Positions 1 to 5,119 of a stretch of 5,124 bases of DNA are shown here, one piece after another. Within the stretch, counting starts at the first letter, position 1. Every line of letters starts with the position of its first letter. The DNA comes from an uncultured Lachnospiraceae bacterium (GTDB lineage: Bacteria > Bacillota_A > Clostridia > Lachnospirales > Lachnospiraceae): the NCBI GenBank assembly GCA_910588595.1, contig CAJUQU010000294.1, positions 1 to 5,124 of the forward strand, read 5' to 3'. The position numbers and the translations under genes are program-made. The notes below the pieces were generated by a model, which saw only the letters and a program-made list of their open reading frames with translations, was not told where the DNA came from and searched no databases.

Positions 1-15
1 AAACTTTTTAAACAT
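1..15 (-). CDS. Possible start of the next operon gene (partial; candidate sugar-binding lipoprotein)
   Basis: Five in-frame codons, ATG TTT AAA AAG TTT (MFKKF), run off the left edge of the window. A short Met followed by Lys and Phe residues is a common opening of a Gram-positive lipoprotein signal peptide. In operons of this kind the gene after the two permeases normally encodes the extracellular solute-binding lipoprotein. The start lies 112 bases after the upstream permease stop codon. Only a weak AGG, 11 bases before the ATG, could serve as a ribosome binding site. With five residues visible, the identity is inferred from position alone, and the true start could lie outside the window. 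Confidence 0.3.
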
Positions 16-68
16 TTTTTATTTTACCTATTGACATTTCTTAGCTGGACTTTTTCTTTTCATACTGT

Positions 69-98
69 GTTATATCAAATGCCGGGAAATCTGGCATC
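69..98 (-). other. Intercistronic hairpin and weak extended -10 in the gap after the second permease
   Basis: The 112 bases between the second permease and the next possible start hold one small dyad. ATGCC at 79-83 pairs with GGCAT at 93-97, with one extra G-U pair on the minus strand and a 9-base loop. No U-tract follows, so this is not an intrinsic terminator, and transcription probably continues leftward. Just after it, at 69-77, the minus strand reads TGATATAAC, which resembles an extended -10, but no -35 match is visible 17 bases upstream. The hairpin could protect the 3' end of processed permease mRNA, and the -10-like site could give extra transcription of the next gene. Both roles are guesses. 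Confidence 0.25.
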
Positions 99-127
99 AA
101 ACACCAAAATATTTGCAAACACACATT

Positions 128-1096
128 CTACCCCTTCACGGCACCAAGCATGATACCTTTCTCAAAATACCGCTGCATGCACGGATATACCAGCAGGATC
201 GGCAGCACCGTGACCATGGAGATCGTGTACTTGATCGTCTTGGCATTGAGCACATTCTGCGCCGCAGCCCCCGAGATCGTTCCGGCGCCGGAACTCATGA
301 CACTCTTTAGGTTCGATGCCGCATTCAGATAGGTATACAGCTTGTGCTGTAACAGATGCAGCTGCGGTGCATCCGGCATCAGGATCAGGGAATCCGTAAA
401 CGAGTTCCAGTTGCCCACTGCTCCAAAGATCGCGATGGTGGCAAGGATCGGCTTGCTCAGCGGCCATATGATCTTCCGGAATACCGTCATGTAGGTCGCG
501 CCGTCTATCTTCGCGCTCTCCTCAAGCTCTGCCGGAATGGACTCGATATAGGTTTTTACCAAAATGATATTGTACGGTGCAACGATGCCCGGAATGATGT
601 ACGCCCAGAAACTGTTGGTAAGTCCCAACATGGACATATTCAGATACCATGGGATCAGACCTGCATTAAAGTACATCGTGACCACAAGGCATCTGTACCA
701 GATCTTCTTGCACCACATCTCCTGCTTCGTCACCAGATATCCCACAAACGCGGAGGCAAGAACCATCAGCACTGTGCCGAGAATCGTCCTTCCCACAGTG
801 ACGACCAGCGCTGTCCCGACATCATTGACATTGAACATGGAGATATAGTTCTGAATGTGGATGCCCCGCGGTATGAAATTGATCGCACCCTTTCTCACCA
901 GATCGTTATCGCTGACCGTGTTGATAAAGATATAGTAGAACGGGAAAATGCAAAGTACTGTAAAGATCAGAAAGAACGCATGGTTGATGATCTCAAACAC
1001 CCAGTCGCCAATGCCCATCCGATACTGCCGCTGATGGGTCCGCTCATATTTTTTCTCAGCCTTTCTGTCAAGCTTTTCCTGTTTCGTCATTGCCAT
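128..1096 (-). CDS. Carbohydrate ABC transporter permease, LplC/YtcP type
   Basis: This 322-residue polytopic membrane protein is the second transmembrane subunit of a CUT1-type sugar importer. It would form a heterodimer with the permease encoded just upstream. After a charged cytosolic N-terminus (about residues 1-30) come roughly six hydrophobic segments, near 38-60, 97-121, 135-158, 162-180, 216-236 and 290-306. The EAA coupling loop that docks the ATPase is clear at about 191-216, with EESAKIDGA followed by IIWPLSKP. The C-terminus GIMLGAVKG is the ending typical of the YtcP/LplC group. Length is normal for the family. The ATG at 1096 is preferred because GGGAGGTGG ends seven bases before it; a second ATG two codons later is too far from that site. 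The gene starts 16 bases after the first permease stops, which implies one transcript. The exact sugar cannot be read from the sequence; known relatives carry oligosaccharides, especially pectin-derived ones. Confidence 0.93.
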   Translation of the reverse strand: MAMTKQEKLDRKAEKKYERTHQRQYRMGIGDWVFEIINHAFFLIFTVLCIFPFYYIFINTVSDNDLVRKGAINFIPRGIHIQNYISMFNVNDVGTALVVTVGRTILGTVLMVLASAFVGYLVTKQEMWCKKIWYRCLVVTMYFNAGLIPWYLNMSMLGLTNSFWAYIIPGIVAPYNIILVKTYIESIPAELEESAKIDGATYMTVFRKIIWPLSKPILATIAIFGAVGNWNSFTDSLILMPDAPQLHLLQHKLYTYLNAASNLKSVMSSGAGTISGAAAQNVLNAKTIKYTISMVTVLPILLVYPCMQRYFEKGIMLGAVKG

Positions 1097-1103
1097 TGCT
1101 CAT

Positions 1104-1112
1104 CCACCTCCC
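1104..1112 (-). promoter_or_regulatory. Strong ribosome binding site of the second permease
   Basis: The minus strand reads GGGAGGTGG here, close to the ideal anti-16S complement. It begins directly after the TAG stop of the upstream permease and ends seven bases before the chosen ATG. Another ATG lies between the two (1101-1103) but is in a different frame and touches the site, so it is unlikely to be used. The tight stop-to-site arrangement suggests re-initiation by ribosomes finishing the first permease. Confidence 0.85.
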
Positions 1113-2549
1113 CTACATAATGCTCTCGCCGCGCACTGCCTTTGAGATCTTGTTCGCCCCAAAGAGAAGGATCACGCTGACGACTGACTTAAACATACCG
1201 ACCACAGTTGCAAGAGGCACTTTTCCGCCATTGATACCGAGCTTGTATACATAGAGATCCAGCACCGTTATCGTATCGGTATTGTACGGTGTCTCAAATA
1301 CGAGGTACTGATCCATACCGTTGCTGAGAATGCCTGCGATCGCCATGATCAGCAGTACCATAAAGGTAGGGATCAGGCTCGGAACCGTGATGTTCCACAT
1401 CCGCTGGAAGCGCCCCGCACCATCGATGGAAGCCGCCTCGTAGAGCTGCTGGTCGATACCGGAGATCGCCGCTATGTAAATGATGGCATTCCAGCCTAAG
1501 CCCTTCCACATGCCCCACGCAAGCATCTTGATCCACATGTGGGAGTTATCCATCAGGAAATTCGTACCGCCCTCCATCGCACCGGCGTTGATCAACAGCG
1601 AGCTCACGAACCCGTCTGTCGAGAAGATCGCAAATGCCACGGCGTACACCAGAACCCAGCTGATGAAATTCGGGATCGTCGTGAATGTCTGCACAAATCT
1701 CCTGAACTTCAAATTCTTGATCTCACAGAGCATGATCGCAAACGCCATGGAGCACCAGCTCGTGGCAAGTCCCAGACCGCTCATCGCGAGCGTGTTTCTC
1801 AGCACGCGCACCAAGTCGGAGCGCGTCGCCTCATTCTGGAACAAGAATGCGAACCACTTCAAACCGACAAAATTTTCCATTGAGAGTGTGTTGCCCGACT
1901 TATAGTCGAAGAATGCATATCTCCATCCGAGCAAAGGCAGATAAGCAAACACGATACAGAGCGCCAGAAATGGCAGCAGCAGCAAAAACAGCTGATACTT
2001 TGTCTCGATGTAACACTTCTCATTTTTTTCAACCTTTGGCAGACACAGGAGGATCACGATGGACAACACCAGTATCACCACACACAGACCGATATAAAAA
2101 GAGAGGTTCTTCGGTTCCATCGGAACGATCCTGTCCGGCTTTGGTGTTCCCTTGATGTCCGTCGCTGCCCAGTTGACCATCATGCAGCCCGCAAACGCCA
2201 AAACTGCCCCGATCATTGATGGGATCATACCGAATTTCTTCAGTTTGGTCGTGCCGAGCGACATGCAGCCGCCGGCTCCCGCAACCGCAAATCCCAGAAT
2301 GATACACAGGCAGCCGGCAAATACCATCTGCAGTGTCAGCGTGCCAACCCATCCTTTGTTAAAAGCCCTGGCAAAATTCTCCGTCAGGGCACTGTATGAA
2401 GTACCACAGGTGAACACGGAAGCTGTCTGCGGGATCAGTTCACTGATCCTCGCAGGATTCAGCGCGGGGATAAACAGTAATACGAAAGCCAGAATATAAG
2501 ATATCCTCAGCACGATATACAGTTTATCTGCAATCTTTTCCTTACTCAT
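1113..2549 (-). CDS. Carbohydrate ABC transporter permease, LplB/YteP type, with extra N-terminal membrane region
   Basis: This 478-residue protein has a standard LplB-like permease in its C-terminal part (about residue 180 onward). Core helices lie near 186-206, 250-275, 290-310, 340-362, 392-412 and 445-465. The EAA loop at about 370-392 reads LYEAASIDGAGR, then WNITVPSLIP. The first helix and following stretch (YQLFLLLLPFLALCIVFAYLPLLGW) match the usual start of LplB-type permeases, which are normally about 300 residues long. Ahead of it are some 180 extra residues with four predicted helices (about 11-29, 68-90, 108-128, 150-170). An in-frame ATG lies 13 codons upstream at 2588, but nothing resembling a ribosome binding site precedes it. 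The ATG at 2549 follows GGAAG at a seven-base spacing, so I chose the shorter form. The protein should pair with the downstream permease and a shared MsmX-type ATPase encoded elsewhere, as known for B. subtilis relatives. Confidence 0.92.
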   Translation of the reverse strand: MSKEKIADKLYIVLRISYILAFVLLFIPALNPARISELIPQTASVFTCGTSYSALTENFARAFNKGWVGTLTLQMVFAGCLCIILGFAVAGAGGCMSLGTTKLKKFGMIPSMIGAVLAFAGCMMVNWAATDIKGTPKPDRIVPMEPKNLSFYIGLCVVILVLSIVILLCLPKVEKNEKCYIETKYQLFLLLLPFLALCIVFAYLPLLGWRYAFFDYKSGNTLSMENFVGLKWFAFLFQNEATRSDLVRVLRNTLAMSGLGLATSWCSMAFAIMLCEIKNLKFRRFVQTFTTIPNFISWVLVYAVAFAIFSTDGFVSSLLINAGAMEGGTNFLMDNSHMWIKMLAWGMWKGLGWNAIIYIAAISGIDQQLYEAASIDGAGRFQRMWNITVPSLIPTFMVLLIMAIAGILSNGMDQYLVFETPYNTDTITVLDLYVYKLGINGGKVPLATVVGMFKSVVSVILLFGANKISKAVRGESIM

Positions 2550-2556
2550 ATCTCTA

Positions 2557-2566
2557 CTTCCTTCCT
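2557..2566 (-). promoter_or_regulatory. Ribosome binding site that decides the first permease start
   Basis: The minus strand reads AGGAAGGAAG here, giving GGAAG seven bases and AGGAAGG ten bases before the ATG at 2549. The alternative ATG at 2588 is preceded by the AT-rich string AATAAAAATATCACAA with no purine-rich site. It would also have only about seven bases of leader if the TATAAT at 2602-2607 is used. Confidence 0.75.
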
Positions 2567-2601
2567 TTTTTTGATTCGTCACAGTCATTTGTGATATTTT
2601 T

Positions 2602-2647
2602 ATTATAAAAGTTAAATTTGGATAAAAATACGCACATAATTAATCAT
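2602..2647 (-). promoter_or_regulatory. Probable promoter of the permease operon, perfect -10 and weak -35
   Basis: The minus strand has a perfect TATAAT at 2602-2607. A start site near 2595 would give a leader of about 46 bases before the first permease ATG. At 17-base spacing the -35 position reads TATTTT, a very poor match to TTGACA, and there is no TG extension before the -10. A near-perfect 12-base dyad, ATAATTAATCAT on the plus strand at 2636-2647, lies just upstream of the -35 position and could be an activator site or chance AT-rich symmetry. A good -10 without a -35 is what an activator-dependent promoter often looks like, which suits a substrate-induced transporter. The position, downstream of the kinase terminator, supports separate transcription of the permeases. 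Confidence 0.5.
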
Positions 2648-2658
2648 AAATTGCAATA

Positions 2659-2672
2659 CTTTTTTTATGCAC
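2659..2672. repeat. Inverted repeat, left copy (14 bases)
   Basis: CTTTTTTTATGCAC is the exact reverse complement of GTGCATAAAAAAAG at 2813-2826. The two copies bracket the whole direct-repeat module, about 154 bases apart start to start. Half of each copy is a homopolymer run of seven, but the GTGCAT/ATGCAC part plus the matched run length and flanking G/C makes coincidence less likely. No target-site duplication is visible outside the pair. Confidence 0.7.
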
Positions 2673-2685
2673 TTTTTATTTTAAG

Positions 2686-2714
2686 TGACATTCTCCTCTG
2701 GGTGCCCGTGTGCA
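2686..2714. repeat. Direct repeat copy 1 (29 bases)
   Basis: It begins TGACATTCTCCTC and continues GGGTGCCCGTGTGCA. The second copy at 2788-2817 is identical except for one extra T in the TCTT run, giving 29 matches over 30 columns. The GGGTGCCCG core (2700-2708) is the exact reverse complement of CGGGCACCC at 2753-2761. The repeat lies in the gap between the kinase terminator and the transporter promoter and contains no convincing coding sequence. Confidence 0.9.
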
Positions 2715-2761
2715 ATCGAGCAGGGGAATGACCTTCTCCCCTACTCGCGCGCCGGGCACCC
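2700..2761 (-). other. Long two-part hairpin in the repeat module
   Basis: GGGTGCCCG at 2700-2708 pairs with CGGGCACCC at 2753-2761 (nine perfect pairs). Inside this, CGAGCAGGGGA at 2717-2727 pairs with TCCCCTACTCG at 2737-2747. In minus-strand RNA this inner stem is 12 pairs including two G-U wobbles, counting 2728 with 2736, and its loop is seven bases. In plus-strand RNA the same two positions become C-A and A-C mismatches, so the structure fits the minus strand better. An asymmetric internal loop separates the outer and inner stems. No U-run follows on either strand, so it is not an intrinsic terminator. It could be a structured RNA, a protein-binding dyad, or part of a repeat family. Confidence 0.65.
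2729..2742. repeat. Third, degenerate copy of the direct-repeat core
   Basis: TGACCTTCTCCCCT matches the opening of both direct repeats (TGACATTCTCCTCT) at all but two positions. It is followed after about ten bases by GGGCACCCG, which differs from the GGGTGCCCG of the full repeats only at the two central bases. This suggests that the module arose from three related units, the middle one having diverged so that it is now complementary to its neighbours in the core. The match is short, so a chance resemblance within pyrimidine-rich DNA is possible. Confidence 0.5.
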
Positions 2762-2766
2762 GTCAG

Positions 2767-2786
2767 CGAACCGATTTATCGGTTTG
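2767..2786. other. Small perfect hairpin between the central element and direct repeat 2
   Basis: AACCGA (2769-2774) and TCGGTT (2779-2784) form six perfect pairs around a TTTA loop. On the plus strand a G-U and a C-G pair extend it to eight, whereas on the minus strand the extension is broken by an A-C mismatch. No U-tract follows. Its strand preference is therefore opposite to that of the larger hairpin. Confidence 0.6.
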
Positions 2787-2787
2787 A

Positions 2788-2817
2788 TGACATTCTTCCT
2801 CTGGGTGCCCGTGTGCA
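2788..2817. repeat. Direct repeat copy 2 (30 bases)
   Basis: This is the same sequence as 2686-2714 with one inserted T. Its GGGTGCCCG core at 2803-2811 can also pair with CGGGCACCC at 2753-2761, in competition with copy 1. Its right end overlaps the 14-base inverted repeat and runs into the A-tract that serves as the U-tract of the kinase terminator. Confidence 0.9.
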
Positions 2818-2826
2818 TAAAAAAAG
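2813..2826. repeat. Inverted repeat, right copy (14 bases)
   Basis: GTGCATAAAAAAAG is the exact reverse complement of 2659-2672. It overlaps the end of direct repeat 2 and the terminator U-tract, so the module and the terminator of the kinase operon are physically merged. Confidence 0.7.
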
Positions 2827-2849
2827 CACTGTATCTCACAGCACTTTTT
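2819..2849 (-). terminator. Rho-independent terminator of the regulator-kinase operon
   Basis: In minus-strand RNA, AAAAAGUGCUGU pairs with ACAGUGCUUUUU around a five-base GAGAU loop and runs into seven consecutive U residues. The 12-pair stem includes two adjacent U-G/G-U wobbles. Read on the plus strand, those positions become C-A and A-C mismatches, so the element is directional. It begins about five bases after the kinase TGA stop, which is a normal position for an operon-ending terminator. Confidence 0.9.
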
Positions 2850-2853
2850 CAAA

Positions 2854-4662
2854 TCATATGTCATGATAAACTTTTTCCGGCAAATGCAGCGTGATCGTCG
2901 TTCCCCTGTCGCGCTCCGAGTCGATCGTCATCCCGTACATATTTCCATAGCATAGTTTCACTCTCTGGTTAATGTTATACAGACCGATACTCCCTTTCTT
3001 CTCGGGATTCTTCGTCGTGATATCCGCCCGCAGACGCTCCAGCGTCTCCGGCTTCATGCCGCAGCCATTGTCCGACACCTCGATACAGATCTCCCTGCGC
3101 TCCGCCGCGCGCACGATCCGGATCGTGACCATGCCTCCGGTCTCCCTCTCCTCGAGACCGTGCAAAATAGCATTTTCGACGACAGGCTGCAACAGGAGCG
3201 GCAGCGTGATGCACTTGCTCACATCGATCCCCTCCCCGATCACAAACGCGTAATCAAATTTCTCACCAAACCGGAGCTTCTGTATCTTCATGTAGATCTC
3301 GATATGGTTCAGTTCCTCCTGAAGAGATGTGAATGCCGTGCCGCTGTTCTCCAGCACATACCGCATGGATTTGCCCAGCAGCTTGATCGCCGTCGCCGCC
3401 TCCCTGTCGCCGGCAGTGTACGCTTTCATCCGTATCGTCTCCAGTGTATTGTACAGAAAATGCGGATTGATCTGACTTGCCAGCATCTTGAACTCCATCT
3501 TCTGCTGCTCGTTGACAAGCTCCTGCTCGTTCAGCATCGTCTTGTACATCAGCGCGTCCTTCTCCTTGATCCGCTGCACCATAACCTCAAGATCCGAGAA
3601 TGCCTCGGAAAGCTCGTCATCGCCGTGCACGATCTCCTTAAAATCATAGTCTTCATTGCTCGCCTGGTGCATCACATGCCGGAGCGTGGAAACGCGCCTG
3701 GTAAAATAGGAAGTAAAGAAATGGATCAGGATCCCCGGCACCACGATCGCGAGCAGTATGATGATCAGGCAGGTCTGTATGATACTCCATATATTGTCAT
3801 AGGACTTGTCGTTGATCGTACAGATATAGATCCTGGAATCCGACTGGTACAGCCGCAGCGTGGACACCCCGACAAAGCAGGTGTGGTCCTTTATCTTCTT
3901 CTTCCCCGCATACTGAAAATAGTTTTCGCTGTAGTCAATGTCGATCAGCTGCGGTTTTCCGTAATCCTCCCTGTCAGATGCGTAAAACACCACCCCCTCA
4001 TCGACCGACACGCTGTTGCGGTACTCCTGGCTGTTGATGCGCGTCTTTAGATAATTGTCGCTGAGCCGGATCACCAGCACCGCATTGTGGTCCGAATAGA
4101 CGAGCGGGATCCGCCGCACCAGGCACAGTCCCCAGTACTGGTTGTCGTGCTCGTCAATGCTCGCCATCTCCTGCCAGAAGATACCTGCCTGTGAGGTCGC
4201 CCTCTGATACCAGTCCGCCTCCCGGACTGACTCATCCACGCCATGATACTGTTTGTACTCCCGAATATCCGGATTGTCACAGTAGATATCAATCCGCTCG
4301 ATCTCGCTGTAGTGATACATGTAGTTGTCAACCGCGACCGCATGTGTATTGACCATCTCCGCAAATGCTTCCTCAGACTCGTACGAGCGCCGCAGGATCG
4401 CGATCACTTCATCATCGAAAGACAATTCCTCCGATATGTTATATGCCTGTGTCGTGATCTCAAAAAGTATCGTTCTGACCCGCAGATTGTCCGACTCGAG
4501 CAGATCCCTGTGGTAGCTTGTCAGCAGTTTATACGTATTGCCCACCAGAAAGACACCGATCAATATGACCGGCAGAAAGACAGCCAGCACATAGATCGTA
4601 TACAGCTGTCTGCGTATGCCAGATCTTCGCAGAAAACCGAACGGTTCACGTCTTTTATTCAT
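2854..4662 (-). CDS. YesM/LytS-type membrane sensor histidine kinase
   Basis: This 602-residue kinase has a short basic cytosolic start, a first membrane helix at about 21-45, a large extracellular region at about 46-290, and a second helix at about 292-318. A HAMP-like linker (about 318-370) and a coiled-coil stretch (about 370-392) follow. The extracellular region contains ADWYQRATSQAG and FWQEM (149-166), a pattern typical of double-Cache ligand-binding domains. The His_kinase domain has QINPHFLYN with H401 as the probable phosphorylated histidine. The ATPase domain shows the N box VVENAILHG (N497), G1 DNGCGM (531-536), and G2 GSIGLYN (557-563), so all catalytic elements are present. Length and layout are normal for YesM proteins, which often control carbohydrate transporters. 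The ATG overlaps the regulator stop as ATGA, with GGAAAG five bases upstream, so translation is probably coupled. The ligand is unknown; the neighbouring importer suggests a sugar or oligosaccharide. Confidence 0.95.
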   Translation of the reverse strand: MNKRREPFGFLRRSGIRRQLYTIYVLAVFLPVILIGVFLVGNTYKLLTSYHRDLLESDNLRVRTILFEITTQAYNISEELSFDDEVIAILRRSYESEEAFAEMVNTHAVAVDNYMYHYSEIERIDIYCDNPDIREYKQYHGVDESVREADWYQRATSQAGIFWQEMASIDEHDNQYWGLCLVRRIPLVYSDHNAVLVIRLSDNYLKTRINSQEYRNSVSVDEGVVFYASDREDYGKPQLIDIDYSENYFQYAGKKKIKDHTCFVGVSTLRLYQSDSRIYICTINDKSYDNIWSIIQTCLIIILLAIVVPGILIHFFTSYFTRRVSTLRHVMHQASNEDYDFKEIVHGDDELSEAFSDLEVMVQRIKEKDALMYKTMLNEQELVNEQQKMEFKMLASQINPHFLYNTLETIRMKAYTAGDREAATAIKLLGKSMRYVLENSGTAFTSLQEELNHIEIYMKIQKLRFGEKFDYAFVIGEGIDVSKCITLPLLLQPVVENAILHGLEERETGGMVTIRIVRAAERREICIEVSDNGCGMKPETLERLRADITTKNPEKKGSIGLYNINQRVKLCYGNMYGMTIDSERDRGTTITLHLPEKVYHDI

Positions 4663-5069
4663 ATTTGCTTTCCATATTTCTCCCTGTACGCGTACAGCTC
4701 AATGATATTCTGTACGCGCCGTCTGATGATCCTGGGTTCAAATGGCTTGACCACAAGGTCTGCCACTTTGTACTCAAATGCCCTGTCGCTCGTCTCCTCC
4801 GAATCGTCATCCGTGACGATCACCACCGGAAGCCTGTCCAACAATCCTTTCTTTTTCATATATTCAAGCACACCAAATCCATTGACCACAGGCATGATGA
4901 TATCAAGCAGCACAACTGCAAGGCTTTTGGCATCTGCCGCTATGATATCAATTGCCATCTGCCCGCCAGACGCCTCCACGATCTCATATTCTTCCCCAAA
5001 TATACCACCCAGCATATACCGGTTGATCCCCTTGTCATCAACTACCAGTATTTTATTTTTTTTCTTCAC
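4659..5069 (-). CDS. Stand-alone response regulator receiver domain
   Basis: This 136-residue protein is a complete CheY-like receiver with nothing after it. It shows the acidic pair D11 D12 in ILVVDD, the phospho-acceptor D56 in VVLLDIIMP, T86 in VVIVTD, and K108 P109 in VVKPF. The end of the last helix, RRRVQNIIELYAYREKY, resembles linkers that in other proteins lead to HD-GYP, GGDEF or EAL output domains. Here the TGA stop overlaps the kinase start, leaving no room for a decayed remnant. The start is GTG: an in-frame TAA lies three codons upstream and the domain begins at once, so no other start fits. The ribosome binding site is weak (GGGG ten bases upstream). It is the probable phosphorylation partner of the kinase, but without an output domain it may act through protein contacts, as a phosphate sink, or within a relay. 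Confidence 0.93.
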   Translation of the reverse strand: MKKKNKILVVDDKGINRYMLGGIFGEEYEIVEASGGQMAIDIIAADAKSLAVVLLDIIMPVVNGFGVLEYMKKKGLLDRLPVVIVTDDDSEETSDRAFEYKVADLVVKPFEPRIIRRRVQNIIELYAYREKYGKQI

Positions 5070-5110
5070 GTTTTGTTAACCCCATTCCCATTTTACACAC
5101 CGTTGCGTAC

Positions 5111-5119
5111 ATTATAGCA
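5111..5119 (-). promoter_or_regulatory. Extended -10 promoter of the regulator-kinase operon (partial)
   Basis: The minus strand reads TGCTATAAT: a perfect TATAAT at 5111-5116 with the TG of an extended -10 at 5118-5119. A start near 5104 would leave a leader of about 35 bases before the GTG codon. The -35 would lie beyond the right edge of the window and cannot be judged. A perfect extended -10 suggests a basal, activator-independent promoter, in contrast to the transporter promoter. Confidence 0.7.

Noticed and set aside
26..61. Short minus-strand frame beginning ATGAAAAGAAAAAG after the second permease
   Set aside because: It reaches a stop after eleven codons and has no ribosome binding site or recognisable peptide character.
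78..98. Hairpin after the second permease as an operon-ending terminator
   Set aside because: The stem is only five or six pairs, the loop is nine bases, and no U-tract follows on the minus strand.
356..1120. Plus-strand open frame of 254 codons opposite the second permease
   Set aside because: It is the antisense of a well-supported permease, with a His/Asp/Arg-rich translation and no domain.
2686..2817. Direct repeats as a minimal CRISPR array
   Set aside because: There are only two full copies separated by 73 bases, the interval itself is structured and contains a degenerate third core, and no cas gene is present.
2550..2850. Riboswitch or T-box upstream of the permease operon
   Set aside because: No known aptamer or T-box signature is visible, the structured part lies upstream of the most likely promoter, and no terminator or sequestering helix sits directly before the permease ribosome binding site.
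2685..2894. A 69-codon plus-strand reading frame across the repeat module
   Set aside because: Its start is a GTG inside the direct repeat, no ribosome binding site precedes it, its protein simply translates the repeats twice (MTFSSGCPC and MTFFLWVPVC), and it runs through the terminator into the kinase gene on the opposite strand.
3160..4050. Long plus-strand open frame of 296 codons opposite the kinase
   Set aside because: It is wholly antisense to a kinase with all catalytic motifs, is rich in His, Arg and Leu as expected of a shadow frame, and has no recognisable domain.
4243..5079. Plus-strand open frame of 278 codons opposite the kinase N-terminus and the receiver
   Set aside because: It spans the antisense of two clear genes, including their overlap, and its low-complexity serine-rich translation has no recognisable domain.
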